A stretch of 64,000 nt of DNA from positions 1 to 64,000 of the forward strand of contig JAIKVW010000013.1 in the NCBI GenBank assembly GCA_024685315.1. Reading direction: 5' to 3'. A model generated the notes under the pieces. The model searched no databases, was not told where the DNA came from, and saw nothing but the letters and a program-made list of their open reading frames with translations. The DNA is from Lachnospiraceae bacterium. GTDB taxonomy: Bacteria > Bacillota > Clostridia > Lachnospirales > Lachnospiraceae. Below, piece by piece: positions 36,830-45,786 of this stretch. Both the position numbers and the translations under genes were made by a program. The stretch's first letter is position 1. Every line of letters begins with the position of its first letter.

Positions 36830-38191
36830 ATGATCAAAAAACTCCGTAGAAAGTTTGTCGTTGCCGCCATGCTGGCCGTTGTGATAGTGCTGGGCGTGAT
36901 CATGATCACAATCAATGTGCTCAATCACCGATCCATGGTCGCGGACGCAGACGAGATCCTGAACGTGCTCCAGGAAAACGGCGGGGAGTTCCCTATCGGA
37001 CCCGGAAGAAAGGACTCGGATATGCCCGAACCCCCGGGCAATACCCCGCTTGAGCCCAACGGCGAAGATCAGGATGATATGTTTGACGATGACTTGGACG
37101 ACCTGGATGATGACCCTTTTGAGGATCTTTCCAGACTTTCCTGGTATTCCGAAGAGACCGCTTACGAGTCCCGGTATTTTGTCGTTACCGTTGACGAGAA
37201 CGGCAATTTCCTTGAGATCAACCTTCAGCGTATTGCCGCCATTGACTCGGACAGCGCGCGCGAATATGCCTCGAAAGTCATCAAAAGCGGCAGTTCTTCC
37301 GGATTTTCAGGCAACTACCGCTACAGCGTCTCTGAAACCGATGACGGCAGCAGCCGGATCATTTTCCTCGACTGCTCCCGCTCGATAAGCAGCTTCAGGA
37401 GCTTCCTGTACATAAGCATCCTGGTGTCCCTCATCGGGCTCGCAGGAATATTCGTGCTGGTCCTCGTTTTCTCCGGCAGGATCGTCCGCCCGGTCGAAGA
37501 GAGCTACGAAAAGCAGCGCCGTTTCATAACCGACGCCGGCCACGAGCTGCGCACCCCGCTTACAATAATCGATGCGGACGTTTCTGTCGCGGAAATGGAG
37601 CTGGAAGGCGCGCAGGACAATGAATTCCTCCAGGATATCAAGGCCCAGACCAAGCGCCTCTCTACGCTAACGGACGAATTGATCTACCTCTCGAAGATGG
37701 AGGAAGGGAGCTCCCCGCTCACCATGATGGAATTCCCGGTCTCCGAGCTCGCTGAGGAATGCGCGGAATCCTACACTTCCCGCGCGGTTATCGACAATAA
37801 GGACTTCGCCGTCGATATCCAGCCCATGGTATCATTTACCGGCGACCAGCGTTCGATCCTGCAGCTCATAAACCTGCTGCTAGACAACGCATTCAAATAC
37901 TCGCCCGCTGGCGGAAAAGTCTCCTTCAGCCTTAAACACGAGGACCAGAAGCTCCTTCTGCGCGTTGAAAATGACTCCGCGCCTATCCCGCAGGATGACA
38001 TCGCCCATCTCTTCGACCGCTTCTACCGCGCCGACAAATCACGTAACTCATCGACTGGCGGTCACGGCATCGGCCTCTCCGTCGCCCATGCGATCGTTGA
38101 TTCCCACAAGGGGAAGATCACCGCAAGCTCGCGTGATGGAAATTCGCTCCGGATGGACGTCGTGCTGCCTGACAATAAGATCCGTTCATGA
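36830..38191 (+). CDS. Sensor histidine kinase with acidic extracellular domain
   Basis: Membrane kinase of 453 residues. TM1 (about 9-31) and TM2 (about 193-215) enclose an extracytoplasmic sensor of 160 residues whose segment 79-100 is a run of Asp and Glu (DDMFDDDLDDLDDDPFEDL), well suited to binding a cation or cationic peptide. HisKA has the phosphorylated His238 (DAGHELRTPL) and the HATPase domain has N (LLLDNAFKYS), DRFYRADKSRN and GGHGIGLS. It partners the response regulator 11 bp upstream. The signal is unknown. Confidence 0.92.
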   Translation: MIKKLRRKFVVAAMLAVVIVLGVIMITINVLNHRSMVADADEILNVLQENGGEFPIGPGRKDSDMPEPPGNTPLEPNGEDQDDMFDDDLDDLDDDPFEDLSRLSWYSEETAYESRYFVVTVDENGNFLEINLQRIAAIDSDSAREYASKVIKSGSSSGFSGNYRYSVSETDDGSSRIIFLDCSRSISSFRSFLYISILVSLIGLAGIFVLVLVFSGRIVRPVEESYEKQRRFITDAGHELRTPLTIIDADVSVAEMELEGAQDNEFLQDIKAQTKRLSTLTDELIYLSKMEEGSSPLTMMEFPVSELAEECAESYTSRAVIDNKDFAVDIQPMVSFTGDQRSILQLINLLLDNAFKYSPAGGKVSFSLKHEDQKLLLRVENDSAPIPQDDIAHLFDRFYRADKSRNSSTGGHGIGLSVAHAIVDSHKGKITASSRDGNSLRMDVVLPDNKIRS

Positions 38192-38196
38192 TCAAA

Positions 38197-38240
38197 AGCG
38201 GGCTGCCGCATCGCTAGATGCGGCAGCCTGCTCTTTCTTT
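38197..38240. terminator. Bidirectional terminator between kinase and HAD gene
   Basis: A 16-bp stem (38197-38212 with 38217-38232, one G-U) around GCTA, with T-rich runs on both sides. It serves the convergent sensor-kinase and HAD-phosphatase transcripts. Confidence 0.88.
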
Positions 38241-38887
38241 TATCTTAATACATATTCCGCGATTTCCTCCGGAGTCCCGGCTAAGTATGTCGGACCGGCA
38301 TCTTCCAGCTCTTCCCTGCTGCCGTAGCCGTAAAGCACCCCGACAGAGTCTATCCCTGCCGCCCTTGCCCCGGCGATATCGTTCTCGCGGTCCCCGACCA
38401 TGACGGCGCTCCGGGTATCCGTGATCCCGCAGGCCTTCAGGGCAAATTGCACGACCGCAGCCTTAGTCTTTTCTTGGACCATCTCTGACGCAGCAACAAA
38501 GTCAAAATATTTCATAAGGTCAAAATGCTCCAGCACCCTGACCGCTGTGTCCCCCCGCTTGTAAGTCGCTATTATAAGGCGCTTTCCTTCCGCCGAGAGC
38601 CTCTCAAGCAGTTCGCGGATCCCCGGGTAGACTTCGTTTTCAAACAGGCCGCCCATCTCATTATAATATTTCCGGAACAGGAAAACGGCCCTTTCGGCAT
38701 CTTCTCCGGACAAACCGAAGAACCTGTAATATGAGTCGGCCAACGGCGGTCCGACAAAGGCCCGGAGCCTGTCATCCTCGCCGGCCTCTATCCCCATCTC
38801 GCCGAGCGACCAGCGCACCGCATGGATAATTCCCCGCCCGGAATCCGTCAAGGTCCCGTCAAGATCAAAAAGCACATTCCCGTACAT
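38240..38887 (-). CDS. HAD-family phosphatase (phosphoglycolate phosphatase-like)
   Basis: HAD hydrolase of about 215 residues. Motif I FDLDGTLTDSG supplies the nucleophile Asp and acid Asp; motif II lies in LIIATYKRG; motif III/IV are KTKAAVVQFALKACG and MVGDRENDIAGA. The helical cap (about 18-80) is of the Gph/PGMB type. The ATG at 38887 follows GGAG; an ATG four codons upstream at 38899 is also possible. Substrate unknown. It converges with the two-component operon and is divergent from the lipoprotein gene. Confidence 0.85.
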   Translation of the reverse strand: MYGNVLFDLDGTLTDSGRGIIHAVRWSLGEMGIEAGEDDRLRAFVGPPLADSYYRFFGLSGEDAERAVFLFRKYYNEMGGLFENEVYPGIRELLERLSAEGKRLIIATYKRGDTAVRVLEHFDLMKYFDFVAASEMVQEKTKAAVVQFALKACGITDTRSAVMVGDRENDIAGARAAGIDSVGVLYGYGSREELEDAGPTYLAGTPEEIAEYVLR

Positions 38888-38958
38888 GATTAACTCCATT
38901 TGATTCCTTAATTTTACACGATATCACGCTTTCAAAAAAGCTTTGAGAAAAATAATAA

Positions 38959-39002
38959 TTAAATCGTTCTTTAAGTTATTTTTTAAGTTCATGTCTTAAA
39001 AT
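38959..39002 (+). promoter_or_regulatory. Promoter with repeated TTAAGTT-type boxes
   Basis: TTAA-centred boxes start at 38959, 38971, 38983 and 38996; the two central ones read TTAAGTT and are 12 bp apart. TAAAAT (38997-39002) is a plausible -10, so the boxes cover the -35 region, as in promoters activated by OmpR/PhoB-family regulators. Such a regulator is encoded 2.2 kb away (36129). Confidence 0.5.
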
Positions 39003-39036
39003 GCTGGCATCAGGACTATCATAGGAGGCCATAATC

Positions 39037-40713
39037 ATGAAAAACAGATATACTGCAATTGCACTTGGAATATCATTGATCCTTTCGACCGGGCTTGCCG
39101 CCTGCTCTTCATCTTCCTCATCTGTTGAAACAGAATCTGAGGCCGAGACCGTGATCGTAACAGAAAGCATTTCTGAGGAATCCGAAGAGGCCGTTCAGGA
39201 AGAAGAATCCGGCGAAGCTCCCGATGAGCAGGGCGCTCCCGACGGCGAGGCTCCCGACGGACAGACTCCTCCCGACGGCGAGGCTCCTGACGGAGAAGGC
39301 GGCCCCGGCGGACAGGCCCCAAATGGCGGGGAAGGCGGCCCCGGAGGACAGACCCCTCCTGACGGCGAAGGCGGCCCCGGAGGCGTCGGTTCAGGATCTT
39401 CTTCCGACATCGAATATACAGCTGTAAATGAATATACCGAAGACACAAGCGTTTCAGGAATTACCGTAGATTCCACCGGCACCGACGAAAACGCCATCCT
39501 GATCTCCGGCGGCGCATCGGTAGAGCTGGACGACATAACCGTCACCCGGACATCAAGCGACAGCACCGGAGGAGACAACTCCAGCTTTTACGGGGTCGGC
39601 GCAGCCATCCTCACAACAGACGGTACCGCGTACATCTCCGGAGCTGAGATCACGACAGACTCGGCAGGCGGCGCAGGTGTATTTGCCTACGGAGACGGAG
39701 TCGTTTACGTAGCAGATACCACGATCACCACCGTCCAGGATACATCCGGCGGCATCCACGCAGCCGGCGGCGGCACACTCTACGCGTATGACGTGACCGT
39801 CGAGACAAACGGCAACTCTTCCGCAGCCGTCAGAAGCGACCGCGGAGGCGGTACAATGGTAATAGACGGCGGCACCTGCACCAGCAACGGAACAGGCTCG
39901 CCCGCAGTCTACTCTACCGCTGACATAACTATTAACGACGCTGTCCTCATCGCGACCGGTTCTGAAGCGGTCTGCATAGAAGGTTTAAATACTCTCCGCC
40001 TTTATGACTGCGATCTCACCGGAAACATGTCTGATGACGCACAGAATGACTGCACCTGGAATATCATACTATACCAGAGCATGTCAGGGGACTCCGAGGT
40101 AGGTAATTCGACATTTGAAATGGCCGGCGGCAGCATTACCGCTAAGAACGGCGGAATGTTCTACACCACCAACACAGAGTCGACCTTCATCCTTGAAGAC
40201 GTAGATATCGTTTACGCGGAGGACAGCGATTTCTTCCTGAAGGTAACCGGCAACAGCAACGCAAGAGGCTGGGGATCTTCAGGATCCAACGGAGCTCAGT
40301 GCACATTCACAGCGATCGACCAGGAAATGGAAGGGTATGTGATCTGGGATTCCATCAGCACCCTTGACTTCTACATCACTGACGGCAGCGTCCTCACCGG
40401 AGCGGTCATTGACGACGAGTCCAACGCAGGAAGCGGCGGCAGCGGATACTGCAGCATCTACCTCGATTCCACCTCTGCCTGGATCGTTACCGAGGACAGC
40501 ATTCTCACCAACCTTTACAGCTCAGGGACCATCGTAGATGAGAGCGGCAACACCGTTTCGATAGTCGGAAGCGACGGCACCGTATATGTTAGCGGTAACA
40601 GCAGCTGCACGATCACCGTGACCGGGACCTACAGCACCAACCCGAGCTTCTCAGGCGCGAGCAGTGCAGGAAGCTTCTCTGATTACGCAGTCGAGAGGCC
40701 CGCAGGACTGTAA
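39037..40713 (+). CDS. Surface lipoprotein with Gly/Pro-rich linker and beta-helix domain
   Basis: Exported lipoprotein of 558 residues: lipobox LAAC gives Cys23, followed by a Ser run. A Glu-rich stretch (30-58) leads to a low-complexity linker (60-123) of repeats such as APDGEAPDG, GEGGPGG and QTPPDG, which probably spans the wall. Residues 125-545 are Thr/Ser/Gly/Asp-rich repeats with an alternating pattern (GAAILTTDGTAYISGAEIT, GTLYAYDVTVET) typical of a right-handed parallel beta-helix, as in pectin- and carbohydrate-binding proteins. No catalytic residues can be named. It has a strong AGGAGG site and the TTAAGTT-box promoter, and may be the output of the two-component system nearby. Confidence 0.8.
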   Translation: MKNRYTAIALGISLILSTGLAACSSSSSSVETESEAETVIVTESISEESEEAVQEEESGEAPDEQGAPDGEAPDGQTPPDGEAPDGEGGPGGQAPNGGEGGPGGQTPPDGEGGPGGVGSGSSSDIEYTAVNEYTEDTSVSGITVDSTGTDENAILISGGASVELDDITVTRTSSDSTGGDNSSFYGVGAAILTTDGTAYISGAEITTDSAGGAGVFAYGDGVVYVADTTITTVQDTSGGIHAAGGGTLYAYDVTVETNGNSSAAVRSDRGGGTMVIDGGTCTSNGTGSPAVYSTADITINDAVLIATGSEAVCIEGLNTLRLYDCDLTGNMSDDAQNDCTWNIILYQSMSGDSEVGNSTFEMAGGSITAKNGGMFYTTNTESTFILEDVDIVYAEDSDFFLKVTGNSNARGWGSSGSNGAQCTFTAIDQEMEGYVIWDSISTLDFYITDGSVLTGAVIDDESNAGSGGSGYCSIYLDSTSAWIVTEDSILTNLYSSGTIVDESGNTVSIVGSDGTVYVSGNSSCTITVTGTYSTNPSFSGASSAGSFSDYAVERPAGL

Positions 40714-40818
40714 GATTCAAAGACTTTTAAACGACGACTGGCTGTTGGCAGACTAGCACAGGCTCCTCCCAAAGAATCGGGGCATACCCCAAAAAATGCC
40801 AAAAGGCCGCAAACAAAT

Positions 40819-40865
40819 ATCAGGCATACCGCCACAGATTCCCGGGCGGTATGCCTGATTTCTTA
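40819..40865 (+). terminator. Terminator after the beta-helix lipoprotein
   Basis: A perfect 15-bp stem (40819-40833 with 40845-40859; core CAGGCATACCGCC) followed by TTTCTT. Confidence 0.88.
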
Positions 40866-40902
40866 AAACACAGGCGAGGCACCACAAAAGGATGTCCCGC
40901 CC
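40865..40902. terminator. Second hairpin terminator
   Basis: AAAACAC...GGCG pairs with CGCC...GTGTTTT, with TTTTTTT on plus and TTTT on minus. It probably ends the convergent AEC-carrier transcript and backs up the previous terminator. Confidence 0.7.
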
Positions 40903-40957
40903 GTGTTTTTTTCATTAAAAGACATATCAGGAAGAATTATGGACCATGATGCCGGAT

Positions 40958-41857
40958 TCACACCAGCTGTATTATCAGCGGGATGGTTATGATGCTCAGG
41001 ATCGTCGAGACCAGCACGGTCTCCACTGCATAGGTGTAATCCGCGTCATAGAGCTGCGCATAGACCGCGATGTTTACGCCGACCGGGCAGGCCGCGACAA
41101 TTAGAAGCGCCGCCTTTAGATCGTAGGACACCCCCGGCACGAGCCGCAGAAGCGCCGCAGTGATAAGCGGCAGCACGACCAGCCGCAGAAGGCTTATCTC
41201 ATAATTTGCCTTCCTCGTGACCATCTTCCGGACATTCGTCTGCGCAAGGTAGACCCCCACCACGAACATCGCGAGCGGCGTGTTCAGATTAGCGGCGCTG
41301 TTCAGCACGGAAGCCGCAATAGCCGGTATCGGTGCCGCGGTAAAAAACAGCACGAGCCCGGCACATGTCGCAATAAAGAACGGTGCCTTCAGCAGCTTCC
41401 TGACCGAAAAGGGCTCTTTAGCATTTGTCAGCAGCGAGACCCCGTAGGTCCACTGGAATATGTTCAGAAACGAAATGAAGGCCGCGACGTAAAATACCGC
41501 CCCATCCGCCAGGGAAGCAGTTATCAGCGGGATCCCGAAGAATCCCGGGTTCGAAAACGCCGCCGCGAACTTCGCGATGCTGTCTTCCCGGAAAAACAAC
41601 CTTGGCACGAGCATCGCTATGACAAGCGCTGCCAGCGCGAGCGCCGCCGAGATGACCAGCGCCCTTATCATTTCCGGGCTTCTCTCAACAAGGAAGCCTT
41701 TTATTATCACCGCCGGGAGCGAGACGTAGATCAGAATGTTCCCGAGCCCCTTGCTGGTCACGGAATTGATCAGCCCGGCGCGGTACAGCAGGAACCCGAT
41801 GAATGACAGCAGGAACATCACCGCGATCTGCTGCAAAAGTATAAGTGCGGTACTCAT
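40958..41857 (-). CDS. AEC-family (auxin efflux carrier-like) transporter
   Basis: Membrane carrier of 299 residues with about ten hydrophobic segments in two inverted repeats, for example VMFLLSFIGFLLYRAGLI and ALLIVAACPVGVNIAVYA. Bacterial members export malate or other organic acids; the substrate here is unknown. The ATG at 41857 follows GAGAAGGGA; the open frame continues 27 Arg-rich codons into tatD without a ribosome site. It lies ten bases after tatD. Confidence 0.85.
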   Translation of the reverse strand: MSTALILLQQIAVMFLLSFIGFLLYRAGLINSVTSKGLGNILIYVSLPAVIIKGFLVERSPEMIRALVISAALALAALVIAMLVPRLFFREDSIAKFAAAFSNPGFFGIPLITASLADGAVFYVAAFISFLNIFQWTYGVSLLTNAKEPFSVRKLLKAPFFIATCAGLVLFFTAAPIPAIAASVLNSAANLNTPLAMFVVGVYLAQTNVRKMVTRKANYEISLLRLVVLPLITAALLRLVPGVSYDLKAALLIVAACPVGVNIAVYAQLYDADYTYAVETVLVSTILSIITIPLIIQLV

Positions 41858-41867
41858 TTCCCTTCTC

Positions 41868-42650
41868 TCACCCTTCCATCCGGTACGCCCTGTGCGCGTT
41901 CTCCCAGGTCTTCTGTATAACTTCCTCCCGGGAAACATTTTTCAGCGCGGCTATCTGATCGATCACGTAGCTCAGGTTCAGCGAACTGTTGCGCTTCCCG
42001 CGGTTCGGGACCGGCGAAAGGTAGGGGCTGTCGGTCTCAAGCACGATACTGTCCAGAGGCACTGCCTGCACCACTTCCTTCAGCACCCGGCTGTTCTTGT
42101 AGGTCACTACCCCGCCTATCCCAAGGAACAGGCCCATTTTAATATATTCTCTGGCATGCTCTACCGAGTAGGCGTAGCAGTGCACGATGCCTCCGACCTC
42201 GGAGAGCTTCTCATCCTTCGCAATATCCATGGTGTCCTGCGCGGCCTCCCGGGAATGGATCACTATCGGCAGTCCCATCTCCCGCGCGAGCCCGATCTGG
42301 CGGCGGAACCAGTAACGCTGGTTCTCCCTTTTCTCCGGGTCTTTCTCCCAGTAATAATCGAGCCCGATCTCGCCTATCGCGACCACCTTCGGCCGCTTCG
42401 CCTGCTCCGCGAGCCAGGCAAAAGTCTCTTCGGAGAGCTGCCCGGCGTCGCTCGGATGCACTCCTGCTGCCGCGTAGATGAAAGGATACTGCTGCGCGAG
42501 CTCTATGCTGCTTTCGGTGGACCTAAGGTCCGCGCCGATATTTACGACCTTCGCGATCCCGGCCTTCTGAAAGCGCGAAAGCAGTTCCTCGCGGTCCGAA
42601 TCAAAGGCTTCATCGTCATAATGTGCGTGTGTATCAAAAATCTTATCCAT
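41868..42650 (-). CDS. tatD: TatD-family metal-dependent DNase
   Basis: TIM-barrel metalloenzyme of 260 residues; family members act as 3'-5' exonuclease or D-aminoacyl-tRNA deacylase. The metal ligands are visible: DTHAHYDD (His8, His10), AIGEIGLDYYW (Glu), PIVIHSREA (His), GIVHCYAYS (His) and ETDSPYL (Asp). It sits in a pair with the AEC carrier gene and upstream of it metG lies further right, separated by the VapBC genes, which may have inserted between tatD and metG (these two are often neighbours in Firmicutes). Confidence 0.94.
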   Translation of the reverse strand: MDKIFDTHAHYDDEAFDSDREELLSRFQKAGIAKVVNIGADLRSTESSIELAQQYPFIYAAAGVHPSDAGQLSEETFAWLAEQAKRPKVVAIGEIGLDYYWEKDPEKRENQRYWFRRQIGLAREMGLPIVIHSREAAQDTMDIAKDEKLSEVGGIVHCYAYSVEHAREYIKMGLFLGIGGVVTYKNSRVLKEVVQAVPLDSIVLETDSPYLSPVPNRGKRNSSLNLSYVIDQIAALKNVSREEVIQKTWENAHRAYRMEG

Positions 42651-42703
42651 AGCTTTTAAAATGATATTTTATCTGCCGGCCTAAGCCATTTATCAAATGC
42701 TCC

Positions 42704-43102
42704 TTATTCCACCCAGTCTTCAATTTTCAGTCCAGGTACCCGGCTAAATTCTTCGGTATTGTTGGTCAGAACTGTCAGCCTGCGGGCAATGCCCTGGCCG
42801 GCAATCTGAAGATCGTAAGGGCCGATTGGCATACCTTTCTGTTTCAGGTATGCCCGGATCTGTCCTGCGGCAATTGCGTCGCCTGCCTCAAACGGAAGAA
42901 TAGTAAACGGGGCGAGAAACATGGCCAACTTCTGCCTGGTCCTTTCTCCCCATCTGCTTTTCCCAGCTCCGTAGAACAATTCGTAAACCGTTACGGCGGA
43001 TACCGCGAGCTCGGAAGGATGGCAGGAAATAAGCCTCTTCGTCAGCCCCGGATATCGGTTTTTCATATAATAAATGCAAATATTTGTGTCTAGCAGATAC
43101 AT
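42704..43102 (-). CDS. vapC: PIN-domain toxin VapC
   Basis: Type II toxin RNase of about 132 residues. The PIN fold starts YLLDTNICIYY with the first catalytic Asp (Asp5), and further acidic residues follow in SAVTVYELFYGA, IGPYDLQIAGQ (Asp) and LTNNTEEF (the usual Asp of the last motif is Thr-Glu here). The ATG at 43102 follows CGGAGCTCAGTA; a TTG at 43141 would overlap the antitoxin and is less likely. It is partnered with the VapB gene 35 bp upstream. Confidence 0.9.
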   Translation of the reverse strand: MYLLDTNICIYYMKNRYPGLTKRLISCHPSELAVSAVTVYELFYGAGKSRWGERTRQKLAMFLAPFTILPFEAGDAIAAGQIRAYLKQKGMPIGPYDLQIAGQGIARRLTVLTNNTEEFSRVPGLKIEDWVE

Positions 43103-43137
43103 TACTGAGCTCCGTTTGTCTGGAATATCCAGTGAAA

Positions 43138-43374
43138 TCAAAATTCCTCACGCTCCGCAACTTCCTCCCAGGACGGCTGCTCCCTCTCCTCCATAAAGTC
43201 TTCCGGAAAGCTGCCAATAACCTGGCGGACCGGTGCCCACGGGTCATCCGCCGGAAAGGCAATGAAAATGTCGCCTATCCTGCTGATGCAGTACTCCTTT
43301 TTCTCCGTTCGCATTTCCTGCGGAATGCGCAGCGCCTGGCTGTTTCCATTTTGAAATACGCGTGTTGTTGTCAT
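43138..43374 (-). CDS. vapB: Antitoxin VapB (AbrB/MazE-type DNA-binding)
   Basis: Antitoxin of 78 residues. The swapped-hairpin AbrB motif lies at the start (VFQNGNSQALRIPQEMR), followed by an acidic toxin-binding tail (FPEDFMEEREQPSWEEVAEREEF in part). The ATG at 43374 follows AGGAGGTGATC; an upstream in-frame start at 43398 is not supported. It should bind the inverted repeat at its own promoter and repress it together with VapC. Confidence 0.9.
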   Translation of the reverse strand: MTTTRVFQNGNSQALRIPQEMRTEKKEYCISRIGDIFIAFPADDPWAPVRQVIGSFPEDFMEEREQPSWEEVAEREEF

Positions 43375-43402
43375 TATGATCACCTCCTGGGAAAACATTC
43401 TC

Positions 43403-43454
43403 TGTACACACTATCGTACATACATATTATACGAAAGCATCTCTCATCTGTCAA
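43403..43454 (-). promoter_or_regulatory. Consensus promoter and operator of vapBC
   Basis: On the minus strand TTGACA (43449-43454) and TATAAT (43426-43431) match consensus with a 17-bp spacer. Just downstream an inverted repeat TGTAC-N8-GTACA (43403-43420) is a likely VapBC autorepression site. Confidence 0.8.
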
Positions 43455-43557
43455 ATCCCAGGTTTTATCACTTTTAAGTAGTATACCTATCCTATCATCC
43501 ATACGGGAGGCTTTCAATGATCTTCTTTCGACACAATTCGTCATGTGCTTGTCCGGG

Positions 43558-43606
43558 GCAAAAAAAGAGTGCTCCAAAACAACAATGGCTTGTTCTGGAA
43601 CACCCT
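43558..43606 (-). terminator. Terminator after metG
   Basis: On the minus strand GGGTGTTCCA pairs with TGGAGCACTC (two G-U) and is followed by seven T. It lies about 45 bp after the metG stop. Confidence 0.85.
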
Positions 43607-43651
43607 GGAATTTTTTCTCTGTAGTACAATGTGCTACAGCAATTGTTTTGT

Positions 43652-45652
43652 TCAGCTGATCCCTGCGCCTGCGGGCATGTCCTTCTCCGGCGTCATGAGC
43701 GCCAGCTCTCCGTCGGCGCCTTCCGCCAGGAGAATCATCCCTTCGGACCTGACTCCGGCAAGCGTCACCGGCGCAAGATTCGCAAGAACCATTACCTGCT
43801 TTCCGACCATCTCTTCGGCGGTGTAGTGCTTCTTGATCCCGGAAACGATCTGCATCACGCGGCTTCCGACCTGGACCTGTGAGCAGAGAAGCTTCTTTGA
43901 CTTCGGGACTTCCTTGCACTCGAGGATCCGGCCTACCTGGAACTGGAGCTTCGCAAAATCGTCATAGCTTATTGTCTCTTTCTGCTCAAGATCGATCACA
44001 GCGGTAGCTGCAGGCTCCGAAGCCTTTTCCGGAGCAGCGGCCGAAGCCTCTGCCGCGGGCACCTCTTCGCCCTTCACTGCGGCGTACTTCTCCGCAAGCT
44101 CCTTGGGATCGAGCCTTGCGAAAAGGATCTCCGGCTTTTCAGCGACCTTCCCGCCGCTCTCAAGCAGCCCAAATGAGCCAAGTGCAAGGTAATCGCGCTG
44201 CTTCGTGCCGATCATGTCGAGGATCTTTTCGGAAGTCTCGGGCATATAAGGTGCCAGCGCGACCGCCGAGATCCTGATGCCCTCGAGGAGGTTGTACAGC
44301 ACGGTCTTCAGCCTGTCCTGCTTCTCCGGGAGCTTCGCTATCTTCCAGGGCTCGGTCTCGTCGACGTATTTATTGCATCTGCGGAGGAATTTGAAGATCT
44401 CCGTGATAGAATCAGCAACGCGGAGCTTCTCCATCTTCTCGTCGATGATGCCCTTGAGGCTCTCTCCCATTGCCGCAAGCTCTGCATCGACCGGCTCCGA
44501 TACACCGGTATTCTCCACTGCTCCGCCAAAATATTTATTGCTCATGCTGACCGTGCGGTTTACAAGGTTGCCGAGGATGTTCGCGAGGTCGGAGTTATTT
44601 CTCTCGATCATCAGATCCCAGGAAATAGAACCGTCGTTGTCAAAAGGCATCTCGTGCAGCACGAAATACCTTACCGCGTCGACTCCGAACACCTCCACCA
44701 GATCGTCCGCGTAAATAACATTCCCGCGGGACTTGCTCATCTTCTCGGAAACGTCGCCGCTGCCTACGAGGAGCCAGGGATGTCCGAACACCTGCTTCGG
44801 GAGCGGAACGCCGAGCGCCATCAGCATGATCGGCCAGTAAATGGTATGGAAGCGGATGATGTCCTTTCCTATGAGGTGAAGGTCCGCGGGCCAGTACTTT
44901 TTGTAAAGGTCCCCGTGGTTCCCGTCGACATCATATCCCAGCCCGGTAATATAGTTGCTGAGCGCGTCGATCCAGACGTAGACCACGTGCTTCGGGTCGA
45001 AATCCACCGGGATCCCCCACTTGAAGGAGGTCCTGGACACGCACAGGTCCTGAAGCCCCGGAAGAAGGAAATTGTTCATCATCTCGTTTTTCCTGGACAC
45101 TGGCTGGATGAAATCCGGATGCGTGTTGATGTAGTCGATCAGCCTGTCCGCATATTTGCTGAGCCTGAAGAAATATGCTTCCTCCTCGGCGTCAATGACG
45201 TCGCGCCCGCAGTCGGGGCACTTGCCGTCCACAAGCTGGGACTCGGTCCAGAAGGACTCGCAGGGCGTGCAGTACTTGCCCTTGTAGACGCTCTTGTAGA
45301 TATCCCCCTGGTCATGCAGGCGCTTGAATATCTTCTGCACCTGTACCTCGTGATCCTCGTCGGTGGTGCGGATGAAGCGGTCATAGGAAGTGTTCATGAG
45401 ATCCCATATCCCGCGGATCTGCGCGGATACCTGGTCGACATATTCCTTCGGCGTGATGCCGGCTTCTTTGGCCTTTATCTCTATCTTCTGACCGTGCTCG
45501 TCGGTCCCGGTCTGGAAGCGGACGTCGTAGCCCTGCATCCTCTTGAAGCGCGCGATGGAATCCGCGAGAACGATCTCGTAGGTGTTCCCGATGTGCGGTT
45601 TACCGGATGTGTATGCGATCGCGGTCGTAATATAATAAGGTTTCTTTTCCAT
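43652..45652 (-). CDS. metG: Methionyl-tRNA synthetase
   Basis: Charges tRNA-Met. The 666 residues include the HIGH-type motif HIGN (20-23), the knuckle cysteines (CTPC and CPDC, one zinc site), KMSKS in SEKMSKSRGN (about 307-316), an anticodon-binding domain, an Ala/Glu-rich linker (about 540-570) and a C-terminal EMAP/Trbp111 tRNA-binding domain (FAKLQFQVGRILECKEV). The length matches the two-domain Firmicute form. A promoter is visible 88 bp upstream. Confidence 0.96.
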   Translation of the reverse strand: MEKKPYYITTAIAYTSGKPHIGNTYEIVLADSIARFKRMQGYDVRFQTGTDEHGQKIEIKAKEAGITPKEYVDQVSAQIRGIWDLMNTSYDRFIRTTDEDHEVQVQKIFKRLHDQGDIYKSVYKGKYCTPCESFWTESQLVDGKCPDCGRDVIDAEEEAYFFRLSKYADRLIDYINTHPDFIQPVSRKNEMMNNFLLPGLQDLCVSRTSFKWGIPVDFDPKHVVYVWIDALSNYITGLGYDVDGNHGDLYKKYWPADLHLIGKDIIRFHTIYWPIMLMALGVPLPKQVFGHPWLLVGSGDVSEKMSKSRGNVIYADDLVEVFGVDAVRYFVLHEMPFDNDGSISWDLMIERNNSDLANILGNLVNRTVSMSNKYFGGAVENTGVSEPVDAELAAMGESLKGIIDEKMEKLRVADSITEIFKFLRRCNKYVDETEPWKIAKLPEKQDRLKTVLYNLLEGIRISAVALAPYMPETSEKILDMIGTKQRDYLALGSFGLLESGGKVAEKPEILFARLDPKELAEKYAAVKGEEVPAAEASAAAPEKASEPAATAVIDLEQKETISYDDFAKLQFQVGRILECKEVPKSKKLLCSQVQVGSRVMQIVSGIKKHYTAEEMVGKQVMVLANLAPVTLAGVRSEGMILLAEGADGELALMTPEKDMPAGAGIS

Positions 45653-45739
45653 GATTCTTCCTGCTCCGATTGTGATCTATTGTTAAATAATATCGTCAGC
45701 TGTGTTTTGCCGGCAGAAAATCTGCCCGCAGTAATTATG

Positions 45740-45768
45740 AGTATACGCTTATTAACGCCGCAAGACAA
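45740..45768 (-). promoter_or_regulatory. Promoter of metG
   Basis: On the minus strand TTGTCT (45763-45768) and TATACT (45740-45745) have a 17-bp spacer. The leader includes a small hairpin GGCAGA-TTT-TCTGCC; it is too short for a T-box. Confidence 0.5.
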
Positions 45769-45786
45769 GACCGGCCCGCCTGCTGC

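Noticed and set aside
38970..38987. CiaR-type operator TTTAAG-N5-TTTAAG
   Set aside because: The spacing here is six bases rather than five, so I call it only a repeated TTAAGTT box for an OmpR/PhoB-family regulator.
43516..43623. 35-codon frame on the plus strand after a GGAGG
   Set aside because: It runs through the metG terminator hairpin and has no protein-like pattern; a chance frame is more likely.
45653..45739. T-box leader ahead of metG
   Set aside because: The leader is too short and has no T-box sequence or specifier loop.
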